Source: Setomelanomma holmii (lineage: Eukaryota; Ascomycota; Dothideomycetes; Pleosporales; Phaeosphaeriaceae). Taken from it: 64,000 bases of DNA. Shown here one piece after another: positions 1 through 11,400 of this stretch. Location of the stretch: positions 64,400 through 128,399 of the forward strand of contig ML978176.1 of the NCBI GenBank assembly GCA_010015745.1, given 5' to 3'. Each line of letters starts with the position of its first letter. The first letter of the stretch is position 1. The notes under the pieces were generated by a model, which made no database searches, had not been told where the DNA came from, and saw only the letters and a list, made by a program, of their open reading frames with translations. Position numbers and translations under genes: made by a program.

Positions 1-1311
1 TGCAGCAGCACCCTCTCGTCCGCAGTCGCGCCGTTAGTCGAGATGAGAGGAGTGTAAGGACGCGTACTGCGGATATAGCGCTCGACCCAGCCCCAGTAGA
101 ACTTATGAGTAGGCTGAGGGCAGGCATGAATAGTCGAACGCCATATGAGTTGCTGTTCATAAACTTTTTTAGACCACCTCCCTGCTTTGGTTTGCTGACG
201 AAGCTGTAGTATACGACGAGGATGAGGACGCCGATGAGGAAGAACCAGAATGCTGTGAGTACTGCTGGGTGCATTGCAGGATGGCCATATCTATTCCCAG
301 ACTTGCGAGTACCGAGTACGGATGGTTGGAATTGAGAGGCTGATGCGACGATGGCGTTTGTCTCAATCCCGCCAGAGGAATTGAGTCTGTACCTCGCGGA
401 CGGATCTTGAAATGTCCGAGGAAATTGACGTGCCAAATCGTCGCCATACAGACATGCAACGCCGGCAATGGTCGATGGTTCTGCATGTACACCGGACGGC
501 CGACTACTCAATCTTCTGATCATGAACACCGTCACCACCGCAACAACGACCAGCACCACGCCAAGCACCCACGCCAATGCAAGTCGCATGCGAGGCTTAA
601 CTTGACGGTCCGTTTTCACATCCGCTTCCGAGCCGACTTTCACACCGCATGTCTCTCCCTCACCTGTCAAATACACTGTCTCAGACGACAACAGCGTGCA
701 AATGGTAATCAGCACCATGTTCAGCATGCCAAAGAACGAACCCCGGTGGTGCGGCCCATAAGCTTGCCACAAGGCGCCAGGCTCCAGCAGCCTGGCCCAT
801 TTGGTACACAGGCTCCATTTATTTGACCCTAGTGAAGATACATCTCCACTAGATGGACAACAAGATGGCAACTAGGGTCGGCAGATATCCGCCAACGATG
901 TATTAGCCTAGTTTCCAATCCTCTGCGGTGGCGGTCTTCGAGTAGCTGTTCGGATTCGGTGCAGTTGGGGGCGGGAGTGTGGGCGTTGGATCTGGTGATG
1001 GTGATGCTGAGGAGACGGGATTGGTGCTGGACCATGACTCCGAGCTACGGTGGCTTGACATGGTAGGCATTGGCCCTGATGTAGAGGCAGCACTGACGAC
1101 AGAGACTTGTCTGCCATGCAGTGTGTGAACCTCAGTATTGTTCATCGACAAGTCGAAATTCTCGGACCAACGAGCGAGATCTTGTAACCCAGGTGCGCCA
1201 GCCAACGTCGCGGCTGCGAGTTGAACCAGGACGAAGACGAGTAGCGTAACGATGCAGAACGCGACGAGGAAGCGCGTGCGTAGTGCTGTGGATTTGTAGT
1301 CATTCCTTTTG
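1..1311 (-). pseudogene. DUF3433-like multi-pass membrane protein, broken and cut by the window edge
   Basis: I see pieces of one fungal membrane protein in changing frames. A transmembrane stretch FLVAFCIVTLLVFVLVQLAA lies near 1211-1270 and is followed by a Ser/Thr/Pro-rich outer loop to about 909. A segment reading YIVGGYLPTLVAILLSI then MEPVYQM lies near 800-902 but is cut by stop codons at 903-905 (TAA), 849-851 (TAG) and 819-821 (TAA). A later frame carries the membrane segment LALAWVLGVVLVVVAVVTVF and then SRPSGVHAEPSTIAGVACLY (about 440-590), a pattern I recognise from the DUF3433 (Spray-like) family. The next conserved-looking block, KFYWGWVERYIRS (about 60-105), is in another frame. 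The first exon was not found; an in-frame stop and a possible acceptor lie near 1350. Stops inside continuous family-like sequence argue for a pseudogene rather than introns. Family assignment is from memory of the pattern. Confidence 0.6.
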
Positions 1312-2116
1312 CACGAATCCTCGTTTTCGGTATCGGCATCGACATTAGTCTAATGTGCCGCCACTTCAGCCTTGCCGTGACCAGATTATGCTGGCATCGA
1401 TGAGTATCCACACGGCTCGTGTCCTGAGATAGGTTGCACGTAGTTGACGTTATAAATCGCGAGAATCTAGTCTAAACCCGAGCCTCGTGGGATGAGGCTT
1501 ATTATCAACCATTTCCATGTTTGGGGTTGCATTTGATCGGCTTGCGTTGGGGGCTGAATTGAGTGGGTTGGAAGCAGCCTGTCCGACAGCGAGCGAGCAT
1601 GATGGAATGACAATGTCTCTCTTGCGTCAAGGCAAAATGGAAAATACCATGGTATTATAGGCAGAATTCGAGCTCTTCGGCCTGCTAGTCGTTGGTAACT
1701 CAGATCGTCTTCACGAAAGATCCTCTGAGGGTTATGCTGTGCAAATTGTACATTCTGTAGCTCTTTTACTCCTGCCCGATGTATCAGAATCGAGCGCACG
1801 GAACAAACTCTAGCAAGCAAGACTCCTCGTTAGCTAACATAGACATAATACTTTATATACGACGTATTGTACTAAAAATCTGAATGGACGAAGGAATACG
1901 TTTTGGGAGCTGCCATTGTCACTGTCCCTCTGCCTCTGACGACAAGCAGTAGTTGTACAGGTGTTCATTATTTTGTGAGTGGTGTGCTTCCTTGCGTATG
2001 CTACTAATCCTACAAAGCCTGCGCCGCGCCAATGCATATGCTTTTATGGGTATCGCCCAAACACTCAGTAGTTTCTCCTTCTCCAGGCCTTGTCGCCACA
2101 CTTTCTCCCAGACCCT
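1312..2116. other. Intergenic, no supported gene
   Basis: This lies between the broken DUF3433-like copy and the stop codon of the MFS gene. It should hold the MFS 3' end and the missing 5' part of the broken gene. Open frames here are short and show no recognisable motif. Confidence 0.5.
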
Positions 2117-3984
2117 TTACACCTTGATCGGATACTTCTCACGCACCGTCTTTCCATATCTAAACAGCAGCGCCGGAACTGGAATGAACGCTATGGCCAA
2201 AAAGCCAAGCATACTATTTCCCCAACCCAGGCCCAAAGTCGCGTACATCGATGGTCCAGCAAGCGGCAGCAGGCCGCCAAAAAGGCAGCGCAGCACCGTC
2301 ATTCCCGCAATAGCGGAAGCGGCGAATTGTGGGAAGCAATCGATCATGTATGTTTGCAGCGGTGCGAAGATGCCCATGAGCCCGAAGCCGAAGGGGATGA
2401 GTGAGATGATGGGCACTGATTTAAAGTGTCAGTAGGTGCTAGATGAATTTGGAGCAATTTGTGCACGTCGATCGACAGGCACAAACTGCGCTAAGATCAG
2501 ACAGAATGGCACTTGCCTATCCAGTGGACTTTGTAATATGAGGTCCAACCGTACCTGATTAGTGTTAGTAATTTGCTAATACACTGTGGTGTTCAGTGTT
2601 GCTGTTGGAGTGATGACTTACCAGAACAACGAGACCGGAATCAAGAAGCCAAAGAAGACACATAGCGGCAGACGCATCTCCGGCTCATATACGCCCTTGT
2701 TCTTCTTCGCTAGGCGAATAATGGTCGCGTCCGATGTCTTCGCCACGAAGCCAATACCAATGAAATTGCCGATACCGATGCCGAGATATGCAAGTCCGGT
2801 GATTTCGGGCGACCAGCCATATGTCTGGATAAAGACAGGAGTGATTGTAGTGAAGAGGAGGAAGAGCAGTCCGAAGAGGAAGGACATGTATAGTGAGCAG
2901 AAGAGAACGATTGGTGACCTCGTCAGCATCTTCAACGGACGAATCATGCCATTCTTGAGGATCTGTGCCTGGCTTCGCGCGGCTGCGTCTTTGTCGTACG
3001 TCATGATGTTCTGCAGTTCATGACGGTTAAGCTCTGTTCGAAGTTTCTTGGTCTTGCGCTCGAGAAGGACGGGATGATATGTCTCAGTGTTGAAGAAGAT
3101 CAAGCCGATGGTCAAGAGGCATGCGACGATCAACACAACCCACATATCCCATCTCCAGCCAGCGCGCTGGGCAATGAATCCTCCGCAGATGGGGCCTAGA
3201 ATTGGACCGAATAAAATGCCCATCGAGTATAATGCGACCGCCTTTCCTCGTTGTGCGGGAACGAACATATCCGCGATGACTCCAGTCCCGATCGTGAGAC
3301 AAGCCGAGCCACCAAGTCCGGCCAGGAAACGCATACCAATAAGGCCTCCCAGACTTGGAGCTAGCGCACATCCAAGTGTGAAAGCACAGAAGAAGACGTT
3401 GGAGCAATTCAGGACAATGCAACGACCGTAAATCTCAGAGAGCGGGCTTAAGAAAAGCGGTCCTACTGCGAAGCCAAGGATGTACACACTAACGGCGAAC
3501 GATCCCAGCAATTGGGAGCTATTGTGGAAATCGGCATTGACGAAGGGAATACCAGGCGCAAAGATCGAAGAGGCGAGAGGGCTCAAGAATGTGATAGCTG
3601 CGACCATTCCCAAAATCATCCATTTTCTGCGATCTGGAAAGTTTCGTGGATTCTGTGGGTCATTTTGTTCATCCCAGCCAACAAGATTCTGTTCGAGGTC
3701 TGTCAACGGGTACTTCTCTGGTGGTAGCTGGTCCTTGCTCTTCGTGCTCTTTCTTGACAGGTGCTTTTCGAGATCTATGCCAATCTCATCATCGTGAGCT
3801 TGATCGGCCTCCTGTTTGGCGTAAGTAAGCAAAGTTCGGGATACCATCTTCGTTTGGAGTGTACCTTGCCATGTATGGTCTCCTCTTCCTCTGTATGTGG
3901 GGCTGCCGCGCCCTGCTCAAGGTCGAGATTATTGGTATCTAAACTGCTTCTCGAGTGAAGCTCCTTGTCCGTCATGGCAGACAT
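2117..3984 (-). CDS. MFS transporter, DHA1 drug/polyamine exporter type
   Basis: A predicted 548-aa proton-driven exporter of the plasma membrane, in the family of fungal multidrug and polyamine pumps (Flu1/Tpo-like). Exons are 3984-3865, 3811-2622, 2554-2517 and 2415-2117; all phases agree. The third intron (2516-2416) starts with GC rather than GT (gcaagt...cag) and is needed to give the expected HWIVPII junction. After an acidic N-terminal tail and a GWDEQNDPQNPRNF segment come about 12 membrane helices. The DHA1 signature GPLFLSPLSEIYGR is present. A central cytosolic loop carries ERKTKKLR. The C-terminus ends in a short basic tail. Length and motif order are normal for the family. The substrate cannot be read from sequence. 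It is transcribed towards the broken membrane gene; about 1.6 kb of upstream sequence separates it from the bHLH gene. Confidence 0.9.
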
Positions 3985-5632
3985 CGCGGAGCGCGTGAAC
4001 GATTTCTGCGCCCGCTTTGAGCTGCAGGCGTCGAGTAGATATCTCCTGGATAGGATCGAGATGTGGCGTTATGTCGGGTGATGCAACAATGCGTATTCGT
4101 GGTCACGGTCGTGGAATGCCAGAAGGAAACTGCGGGCTTCAGGCTGCTGCGACGAGCCGAGGGTTGGCAAGAGCAATCATCATAAACAGGATTGACGTCG
4201 GCTAGATATTCCTCCTTTCTGTGCACATGGCCCTATCGACGCACACAAAACACGGTCTGGCCTTTAACTCCGCGATCCCCTATGCCGTTTCCGTCGTGTA
4301 GATGGTCGGCCAATCGGCCTTACGAGAGCGCGACGATCATGCGGGGTCGTGCAAGCCAACTCGAGTCGCACATTGCTCGAAGCGAAATCAGACATTGGTG
4401 CCTGGACGTGCAAACGCTTTGCGCATTCCTGTTGATGCGACTTTCGCTTGTACATCCGCTTGCAGTGCATGGTTGCGATGCTGTATGATCGAAGTGGTGT
4501 AGCGATCATCGGACGCAGCGAGTTGCGAACGCAACGCTTTCGCAGAATACCGAATGTTTGCAACAGGCCTCCACCTGCATTGTGCTTGACCCACAACCAA
4601 GATGTTTTGATGTCCGTGGTTCGTGAGTCAAGAGTCTCGTCGGCTGAAGTAGGAGGGCTGTCGGCTTGAAACGCCCTCCGACAGTTTGAGGCGAGCGCGA
4701 GGCCGAGCGCATTCTTCAGTCGAGTGTTCTGCAATCCTGCATCCCGTGCTCTTGCAACTGAACTTGACAAGATGAAATTGACTTTCGAGAAATTCGCGAC
4801 CTGCTTTTCATCGCCAAAACATGCTGCAGCACATGCACATGCAGCAATGCGATTGGCTTTACGCCTTGGTCGAAGGTCCATGTGCCATGAGCAAGCCACA
4901 GCCGATCGTCAATGAGCTTAGCAATCCTAAGTCCGACATGTCCGGGAGCGTAGTGGTTGTGGGGCTTTCAAGTCGATGCGATTGTCCGACCAAATTCTTG
5001 AACAGAAAGCTGGTGGAATGTTGAGGTTGACTTTGGGTTCTGGGGAAAGTGCCACCGTGCTACGGCTCTCGCCCCGTTATTGCCCATGTTCCACTCTGGC
5101 GGTTAGCGTTGCTGACAACAGCAGTCATCACGGGAAGTGGAGGAGTAGTGCACAAGAATAGGCCACAACAAGCTCGAACGACTTAAAAGACTTCTTAGTT
5201 TGGCGGGCGTTCACTCTATATATCTCCAATCCAAGTGAAGGGACCATCTGCCTTGCTTGGCGAGCCTGGTCAAGCGGCTTCCGGGTCTCCTCTCGGTACT
5301 TTTACGGACTGTGCACGTCTTGAGCCGCACCGCCTTGCCCAAGCCAACCTCGTCATTGTGAAGGATTTCAGGTGAATGAAGTACATTATTGAACTTTTCA
5401 AAGGTGACAGGCCGTCTCTGTGGTTGACAGAGAACATGCAAGATGGCCGGCGTATCCTACCTAGCGAAGCAGAGAACGCAGAGCAAAAAGTGAAGTGCGA
5501 AAACAACAGGTGCAAAGGTCCTCCAGCGCCAGTACTCGAAGCAGAATTCCTCCTATTCCTTTTGGTATATCCCATCCTATTCATAAGAACTTTACGAAAT
5601 TGCATCAACTTGCCATTGAGCATCGACCTCAA
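3985..5632. other. 1.65 kb intergenic region
   Basis: It holds the promoter of the leftward MFS gene and the 3' side of the leftward bHLH gene. One 211-codon minus-strand open frame (4264-4899) is Arg/Ala-rich without a motif, and I do not regard it as a gene. Nothing else is visible. Confidence 0.5.
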
Positions 5633-6998
5633 CTACCCACTCAACAAATCCTTCACGCTGATACCTCGAGCACCACTCCAGCTCCTCCGATCCGTGTTAA
5701 GCATCAAGAGCGCTTCTGTGGCCTCAGCATCCTCGCGATCTGCAACTGGTCCAAGTGCTGGTGACGTGAGCGAGAAAGTGGCCACACTGTGGGAGGAGCA
5801 TGGCGCAGCGATCGGTCCTGTGCTTGGTGGCCCATTGCGGAATGGGTTGCTAAAGTGAGTAGCTGAAGGTGTGTGGGCGCTGAATGCTGGCGATGGATGG
5901 ATCGAAGGCGAAGTTACCGTGGAGCGAACAAATGATGAGGCTAGCGAATAGTGATGTGGGTCCGAAGGTCGCAAGGGGGGAGACGGGTTAGCCGAGTAGC
6001 GTCCTTGATCGCGAGGCATGATCGCTGGAGATGTTGTGGTCGAGTGGCTGTACACACTGCGATCGGAGGGTTGTATAGCTGGCGAAGCGTTCGCATATTG
6101 GTTTGATGGCCTGTTCATGGTACTTTCGACTTGAGTTGGAGACGTCGCATCTTCCATGTCTTCATCCTCGTCGTCTTCAGCGTCCTCGTTATCATCCGCG
6201 TGTGCAGCCCGAAGCGGCGGTGGAGGGAGTTCGGAGACCACAGAAGACGGCGAGTCACGTCGAGATTGGTGTGCATTCTTTAGATCGGCAACACACTGTT
6301 CCAAGTATCGCATGTACTCAATGGACGCCTTCGAAGTGTCAGCTTGTGCAACATCAGTGCCGCGAGAGTCATCTCACCTGCAGGATAGCCAGCTTGTGCA
6401 TCTCTTGGCCTCGACATGCTGGTATCATGTCCTTCAACACACCGAATTCTTCATTCATTTTTGATCGTCTCCTTCGCTCAATCAGACTGTGTGCTGTCTT
6501 GCGCGCAATTTTGCGCCCAGCAGCACTGGTGCTGCCTGCCTGCTTCCGCTTGGTGCCATTGCCCGTTCCTGTAGATGCTGGTGTCTTTGGTTGTTGAACG
6601 GGAGCTTGCGCTTTGGGCGGCTCTTTTGCGCCCTTGGGCTTCACCTGTATGATCTTGCGCGATCGCGTGGGTGGAGGAGGCAGCGAATAGTCATCTTTGG
6701 TGATGATACTCTCTTGAACAGTCGTACTCGAGCGCTTGCGTGAATGGGCAGGCTTCGAAGTCGCGATTGGCGACGACGGTGAGATTGGTCGGTACGAGGA
6801 ATCCGATGCGGCATCGGATGGTCCTGATGAGCTGGCGATACTTCCACGGTTGCCATTGAGCGCGGCAGGTGGTAGAGTGAGGTTCGTCTCCAACTGAGGG
6901 GCATTTGCGCTGTTCTTGCCCGTGATGTCAAGGGATGCCGTCGGCGTTGGTGGGAAGCTTGGTTTGGGCATGATCGATCGATTGGCCGAAGGCTTCAT
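5633..6998 (-). CDS. bHLH transcription factor
   Basis: A nuclear regulator with a basic helix-loop-helix domain that should dimerise and bind an E-box-like site. Exons are 6998-6378 and 6328-5633, joined by a 49-bp intron inside helix 2; the acceptor reads gaag, unusual but giving the expected KLAILQ/ASIEYMRYLE join. The domain has basic residues HSLIERRRRSKMNEEF, a loop with MIPACRGQEMH, then helix 2, at about residues 163-225. The N-terminal part is Ser/Pro-rich with basic stretches; the C-terminal part is acidic (DDNEDAEDDEDEDMED) then disordered. It ends in ISVKDLLSG, a tail I have seen in other fungal regulators. The start is uncertain: 6998 is the first ATG in this frame, but the frame stays open to about 7158 next to a possible acceptor (aatcag), so a short upstream exon is likely. 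Target genes are unknown. Confidence 0.8.
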
Positions 6999-7857
6999 GG
7001 GATTATTCAGCCTGTGTCCAGCTTGTGCACGAAGAAAAGGATTGAGATAGAGGGGTTGCAACGAGGGGGAATGGACTGGTGTGCCATCGTTATCCCTTTT
7101 GGGGTGTCGCGTGGGCTCTTGTATCGCAGCTCGAGGATAGTGAGCACGCGCTGAATACGACGCTCTGATTGGTTAAACCGACGCTGCTGCACATCAGTCC
7201 GTCAATGGCGCCTCGAATGAGACGGCCTCTGACGAAGGCGTGGGCGCTCCGAACAATACCGTGGCTTAAGCGTTGAATGGGCGCGCGCCCTCAGAACAGG
7301 TGGGCCTGTGTGGAAGACAGGTAAGTCGAGGTCGTCGCTCGCTGGCGATGGCGTACGCAAGCACGTGCTCCAAAATATCGACTCTTGAGCACAACGGCAC
7401 ATTTGAACGCTGGAGTGGAATTCATCCGTTAGCACGTGATATTGCTTGCACGGCAAAGTCCTTCGGCAGACCCTCATCTCTTCCGAAGCCGCGTCTGCCC
7501 TGCAGAACGCACTTCGTACACGTGAGAAGTATGTCTCGATATTGTCGGCTTCGACTTCGCATGCCAGCGAATGACAAGGCAGGAGTATTATTCCTTGTGG
7601 AAGTCATCGGATTCAAGAGCACGTGCTTGCCTACGTGGGTACAAAGCCAACACATTCTCACTAAAAATGGTTCCAGTGTCCACGTTTCACGCTTTCTCCC
7701 CAGTCACAGAAGTGCACAACTCTCTTTTCCACTCTGCATGCACACGTCCTTCTTGAAACATGAAAAGTACATCATGTCAGCAAGTCATGCATGCCATCAT
7801 GAAACCTACAAAGAGAACAGATCCATGCAATTATTTCCTTTCTCATAAGTGCTAACA
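6999..7857. other. Region upstream of the bHLH gene
   Basis: It probably contains the bHLH promoter, 5' leader and perhaps its first coding exon on the minus strand, and the promoter of the small plus-strand gene at 7858. The open frame continuing to about 7158 is the only coding-like feature. Confidence 0.4.
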
Positions 7858-8115
7858 ATGTGCCACTACATCACCCAGCGCTGCAAAACATGCCATACCA
7901 TGCTCCACTCTCGCCCGGTGAACTGTGGCAAGGGCCTAACTATACTGGGCTCGTCAGGTATGACGGTCGAGTGTCCCGATGCTGATGCCGGCGGACTTAT
8001 TGAGGTTGTTGAAGAAACGAGGAAGTGTGCCGAGTGTGCAGCGGAAGCCGGAGATGAAGATGGACTGAGTACGTGGGAGAGATGGTTGAGTTGGCGGAGA
8101 AGTGGCCAAGAATGA
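7858..8115 (+). CDS. Small cysteine-rich protein, 85 aa
   Basis: Not recognised as a named family. The start ATG at 7858 follows a favourable aca context and gives an 85-residue product beginning MCHYITQRCKTCHTM. Cysteines occur as C-x5-C-x2-C near the N-terminus, two single Cys at the middle, and C-x2-C (KCAEC) near residue 62, which could bind a metal. The tail is acidic then Trp-rich (WERWLSWRR). There is no signal peptide or membrane segment. Short fungal proteins starting with a Met-Cys-Xaa-Tyr/His segment and ending with a CxxC are common in related genomes, which raises confidence, but chance coding cannot be excluded at this length. Confidence 0.45.
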   Translation: MCHYITQRCKTCHTMLHSRPVNCGKGLTILGSSGMTVECPDADAGGLIEVVEETRKCAECAAEAGDEDGLSTWERWLSWRRSGQE

Positions 8116-8277
8116 TGAATGAAACCAACGCAGGTGGAAGCTTAGGGCCACAGAGCTATTAAAGTCGTTGTATTAATGCAGATGCACATATGCCTCACCC
8201 GCATATCCATCGACTACCCCATGCATATCTTCTCGCACAAACCTCCAGCGCCCGCTTCAGCAGTCCCGAATTATCAC

Positions 8278-10188
8278 TCAGTTTATCTTCCCTCTCTTCC
8301 GCCTATGCATCAACCACCGCCTACTAACATCATACGCAATGCGACTCCAACTCCTCGTAATAATTTTGCCTTCAAACGTGCCACTAAAGAAACTAAACAC
8401 CAACAGCAGTGCAATACTCAGCCCAAAAACGATAGCAAACGTCCACCAATACCCGCTTATCTCAAACTCCGTATCCTTGAACTGGATACTAAAATACCCC
8501 GTCATAAGCGTCACGGGCGTAAATAGGATCGTGATCTTGGCCAGAAGTAAAGTGACCCAGGTAAGTCGCTCGACGGAAAAGGATTCCTTGATCGCGATGA
8601 GGTTAAAGTTCATCATGACCAGGCTGTCTTTTTGCGCAAGACACTCTTCAATCTCACTCAGCGCATACAACGCAATCCTGTCTTTCAATCTCTCAAACCG
8701 CACCTTTGCGGCAGAACTCAAACTCACGCCGAGCAAGCTATCTGCCTCGGGGATCATAGGGCCAGACGTCGTGTTGATGGTTTGCTGGTTCAAGGCTTCG
8801 GACGCAAACGACTCGGCGCCGGACATGATGTGTGAGTTTTTGAGAGAGGCGAGTGTGGCTTCTTGTTTCTTGAGGACGCGCTCGATGATGAGGGAGTAGG
8901 CTTGGTACACGCGTTTTAGGACGGCGAGTTGGCATCCGATGTGGTGCAGTTGGTCGATGTGCGTGAGATCAGCTTTGACGAGCATTTCTTGTCTCTGGCG
9001 AATTGATTAGTTGCGCGTTGTGGATGTGTGTTGGGTCGAGCTTACCAGACGGTCTAATTCGGCGCCGTAGCCGTGGTCGCGACGAGAGATGAGGTTGAAG
9101 GTTGTGCCCCAATCTTCGAAGAGGTAGTAAAAAAGCAAGCCAGGTGCGTCTGTGGGACGGTGCGCGGTCTCCTCTTCACTGTTACCGATACGATGGCGGA
9201 TGGGGAGTTGGACTAAGGCGGTATCTCGTAAGGGCGTTGGGGCTTTGGATAGTTGTCGAAAGACGTTGACGAGATTTCTCCGTGTTGTGTAGAGCATCTT
9301 TAGATCTTCGTTCGATAAGCCTCCATGAATGAACGGATAAGGGTCTTCGGACACGGAGATGACAGTCTTATCTTCGCAGAGCAAGAGCCAATTCCAGACG
9401 CGCTTGCCGTGCGGCACGTCTTTGCCTCTGTCTGCTTCGTCGTTGTGAACATCTTGTGACGGCTTGGTGCGCACATTATGTAGTGAATTGTAACCCAAGC
9501 AGATGACTGCGTGAGAGTTAGTACAACACAACAGTACCTCGGGTCTAGCAGACTTACATCTTCTGCCCCAATCCACAGTAGACCAGTGCCAAACATCGTC
9601 TACCAACTGATAGTGGCTCAAATCCTGCACCATCTCGAGCTGCGTAGAGTGCATCAATTCAGTCATGCCGATACTCTCTTCAGAATCTAGACTTGCTTGA
9701 TTCGCTTCCTTCGCTTTCTGTCTGGTTGAGTCAGACTTCGTCGACCTATGCGATAGGCGCGACCTCAGCGTTGAACTACTCTTTTTCTTGCGCAAAGACT
9801 GCGGTTTCAGAGGGCAAGGATCACTCCTCATCATCCCGAGGAGTCGTGGCGTGAAGTCAAAGTGCTGACCCACGACCTTGATGAGATCCTTTTGGTTATA
9901 TGGCATCCATATATTGATCCATCGCGTATGTACCTCAGGAGGCCTTTGCGAAGAAAGAAGCTTGGAGTATGCTTGTGCGTTCAGATCGAAAGCGCAAAAC
10001 GCATCGTCCTCGCCAAAGTCGAGGCAGAAGTTGCTGCTCTCGGGATTCCGCGTCTGCCTGTCGAAGAGATCAAAGTTGCGCGAGTCATCGAAATTGCGGA
10101 AACAATGCTGTATGCTTTCGTCGCTTAGGTCATTGTAGTATGCGGGCAAGTCTTCTGCAGGGGAGGCAGGTCGGAAAGGTCCGGCCAT
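8278..10188 (-). CDS. CorA-like divalent cation transporter family protein
   Basis: A 602-aa protein with a large soluble N-terminal domain and two C-terminal membrane helices, the layout of the CorA superfamily. Exons are 10188-9558, 9506-9046 and 8994-8278, with introns of 51 bp each and matching phases. The long helical region before the membrane includes LTHIDQLHHIGCQLAVLKRV. The helices are at about residues 524-548 (WVTLLLAKITILFTPVTLMT) and 560-582 (WWTFAIVFGLSIALLLVFSF). The Gly-Met-Asn filter of true CorA channels, expected just after the first helix, reads instead TGYFSIQ, so Mg2+ transport should not be assumed. A basic tail ends the protein (RRKRGKIN). In fungi these divergent members are numerous and mostly uncharacterised. 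Membrane location is inferred. Confidence 0.8.
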
Positions 10189-10596
10189 GGCGAAGGGGGT
10201 GTTGAGGGGATCCGTGTATGGTCGTGAGACGGGATCTTTACCATTTTGATCGCAAGTAAGATTTTGTTTAGAGACTCCGGTGATGTAGGCTCGTGCTAGG
10301 TTGCTCTTGGTACTGTGTCGGGTGTGCGAGCCTCATGGCGCTGGTCACGCGCGCATCTGGACTCATCCAGGCAGAAGGTCTCAGACTGCGGTAATCCGAC
10401 ACGGGGCTGTGCAACATCACGAACAATGAAACAAGCCTTCGTAGGCATCAATCATCTATTCATATGTCCGAGATTGTGCGCGCTGCTGCCGAGCGTTGCA
10501 AGAGCAGTCGCGAGAGGCTGTGGTCGAGGGTTTGTCTGGTAGATCCTGCAAGCGTTACCCCAACACAAATGCTCCGGCATAGATGCAAGATTACCT
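10189..10596. other. Intergenic
   Basis: Upstream region of the leftward CorA-like gene and 3' side of the leftward F-box-like gene. No repeat or RNA gene was seen. Confidence 0.5.
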
Positions 10597-11259
10597 TCAA
10601 GTCTTCATCCTTCGTGCATTCATCCTGCCGAGATACTCCTTCCAACCTCCATATAGATCTTCAAAGCCGCCAGAATCAAAGTCTGCTTCGCCCAATACAA
10701 CTCTGACATGTGGCGATACGTTCTCAAGCGGGTCCAACGATATCCAACCCACCGCACATCCTTTCTCGAAAGAGCACAAATCGCGCACAGTGATGGTAAG
10801 GACCTCTAATTTAGTCGCTTCAGCATTCAACAACTTCACAGTGCTGGCTAAAGATTGCCGCTCCGCCGCGACCGTGGTCCCATCCAGGTCATCGTTCAGA
10901 TCGCTGCGGTTTTCGGCGGGATCCAAGCCACAAGGCCTCCAGTTCAAAACGACCTCAATTTTTCTTGCGAGTCGAATAGGCTTCAACCAGGTATCACGAT
11001 CTCTCTTATAATGCGGTTGCCAAGATTGGATATGCATGCGCAGAGTTGCCTGGCGGTAGAATAGATCTTCGAGTTCGTGATGAATAAGTTTGCAAGTGAG
11101 CTGCAGTGCGACTGATGGTGGTCTGCGATCAATGAAGGTAATGGGAGAAAATCCGAAGGGATAGCTCTTGGGCTCTGTGATGCAGAGAAGATCGTACATA
11201 TCGTAGCGCAGTTCCACGGGCAACTCGAGCAGCGGAGACGTTGATTTGGCTGCCGGCAT
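10597..11259 (-). CDS. F-box-like hypothetical protein, 220 aa
   Basis: A single-exon 220-aa protein. Near the N-terminus it has LLELPVELRYDMYDLL, the Leu-Pro-xx-Leu-Arg-xx-Ile/Met-Tyr pattern of the short F-box-like (2EXR-type) heads common in fungi, followed by PSVALQLTCKLIHHELEDLF, a segment typical of the same proteins. The rest (about 120-220) has no recognisable domain. If it is an F-box protein it would bring substrates to an SCF ubiquitin ligase, but many fungal members lack proof of Skp1 binding. ATG at 11259 is the first in frame and close to the head, as usual for this group. Confidence 0.65.
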   Translation of the reverse strand: MPAAKSTSPLLELPVELRYDMYDLLCITEPKSYPFGFSPITFIDRRPPSVALQLTCKLIHHELEDLFYRQATLRMHIQSWQPHYKRDRDTWLKPIRLARKIEVVLNWRPCGLDPAENRSDLNDDLDGTTVAAERQSLASTVKLLNAEATKLEVLTITVRDLCSFEKGCAVGWISLDPLENVSPHVRVVLGEADFDSGGFEDLYGGWKEYLGRMNARRMKT

Positions 11260-11400
11260 GTTCGATTTGAGATGGGATGGGATGAGATGCTGATGGTGTT
11301 GGTGTAAGGAAGTAGCTACGCGTGAGAACGTCGAAAGGATTTACAGCTTATGATGGAGCTAAGCCAAAGCTGCACTTTCGTATGTTGCGCGGGGCCCATA

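Noticed and set aside
4264..4899. 211-codon minus-strand open frame
   Set aside because: Composition is Arg/Ala/Ser-rich without domain or conserved motif, and it lies in the MFS promoter region; it is probably chance.
5376..5858. Long plus-strand frames over the bHLH gene
   Set aside because: They are antisense to the disordered part of the bHLH coding sequence, where low complexity keeps other frames open.
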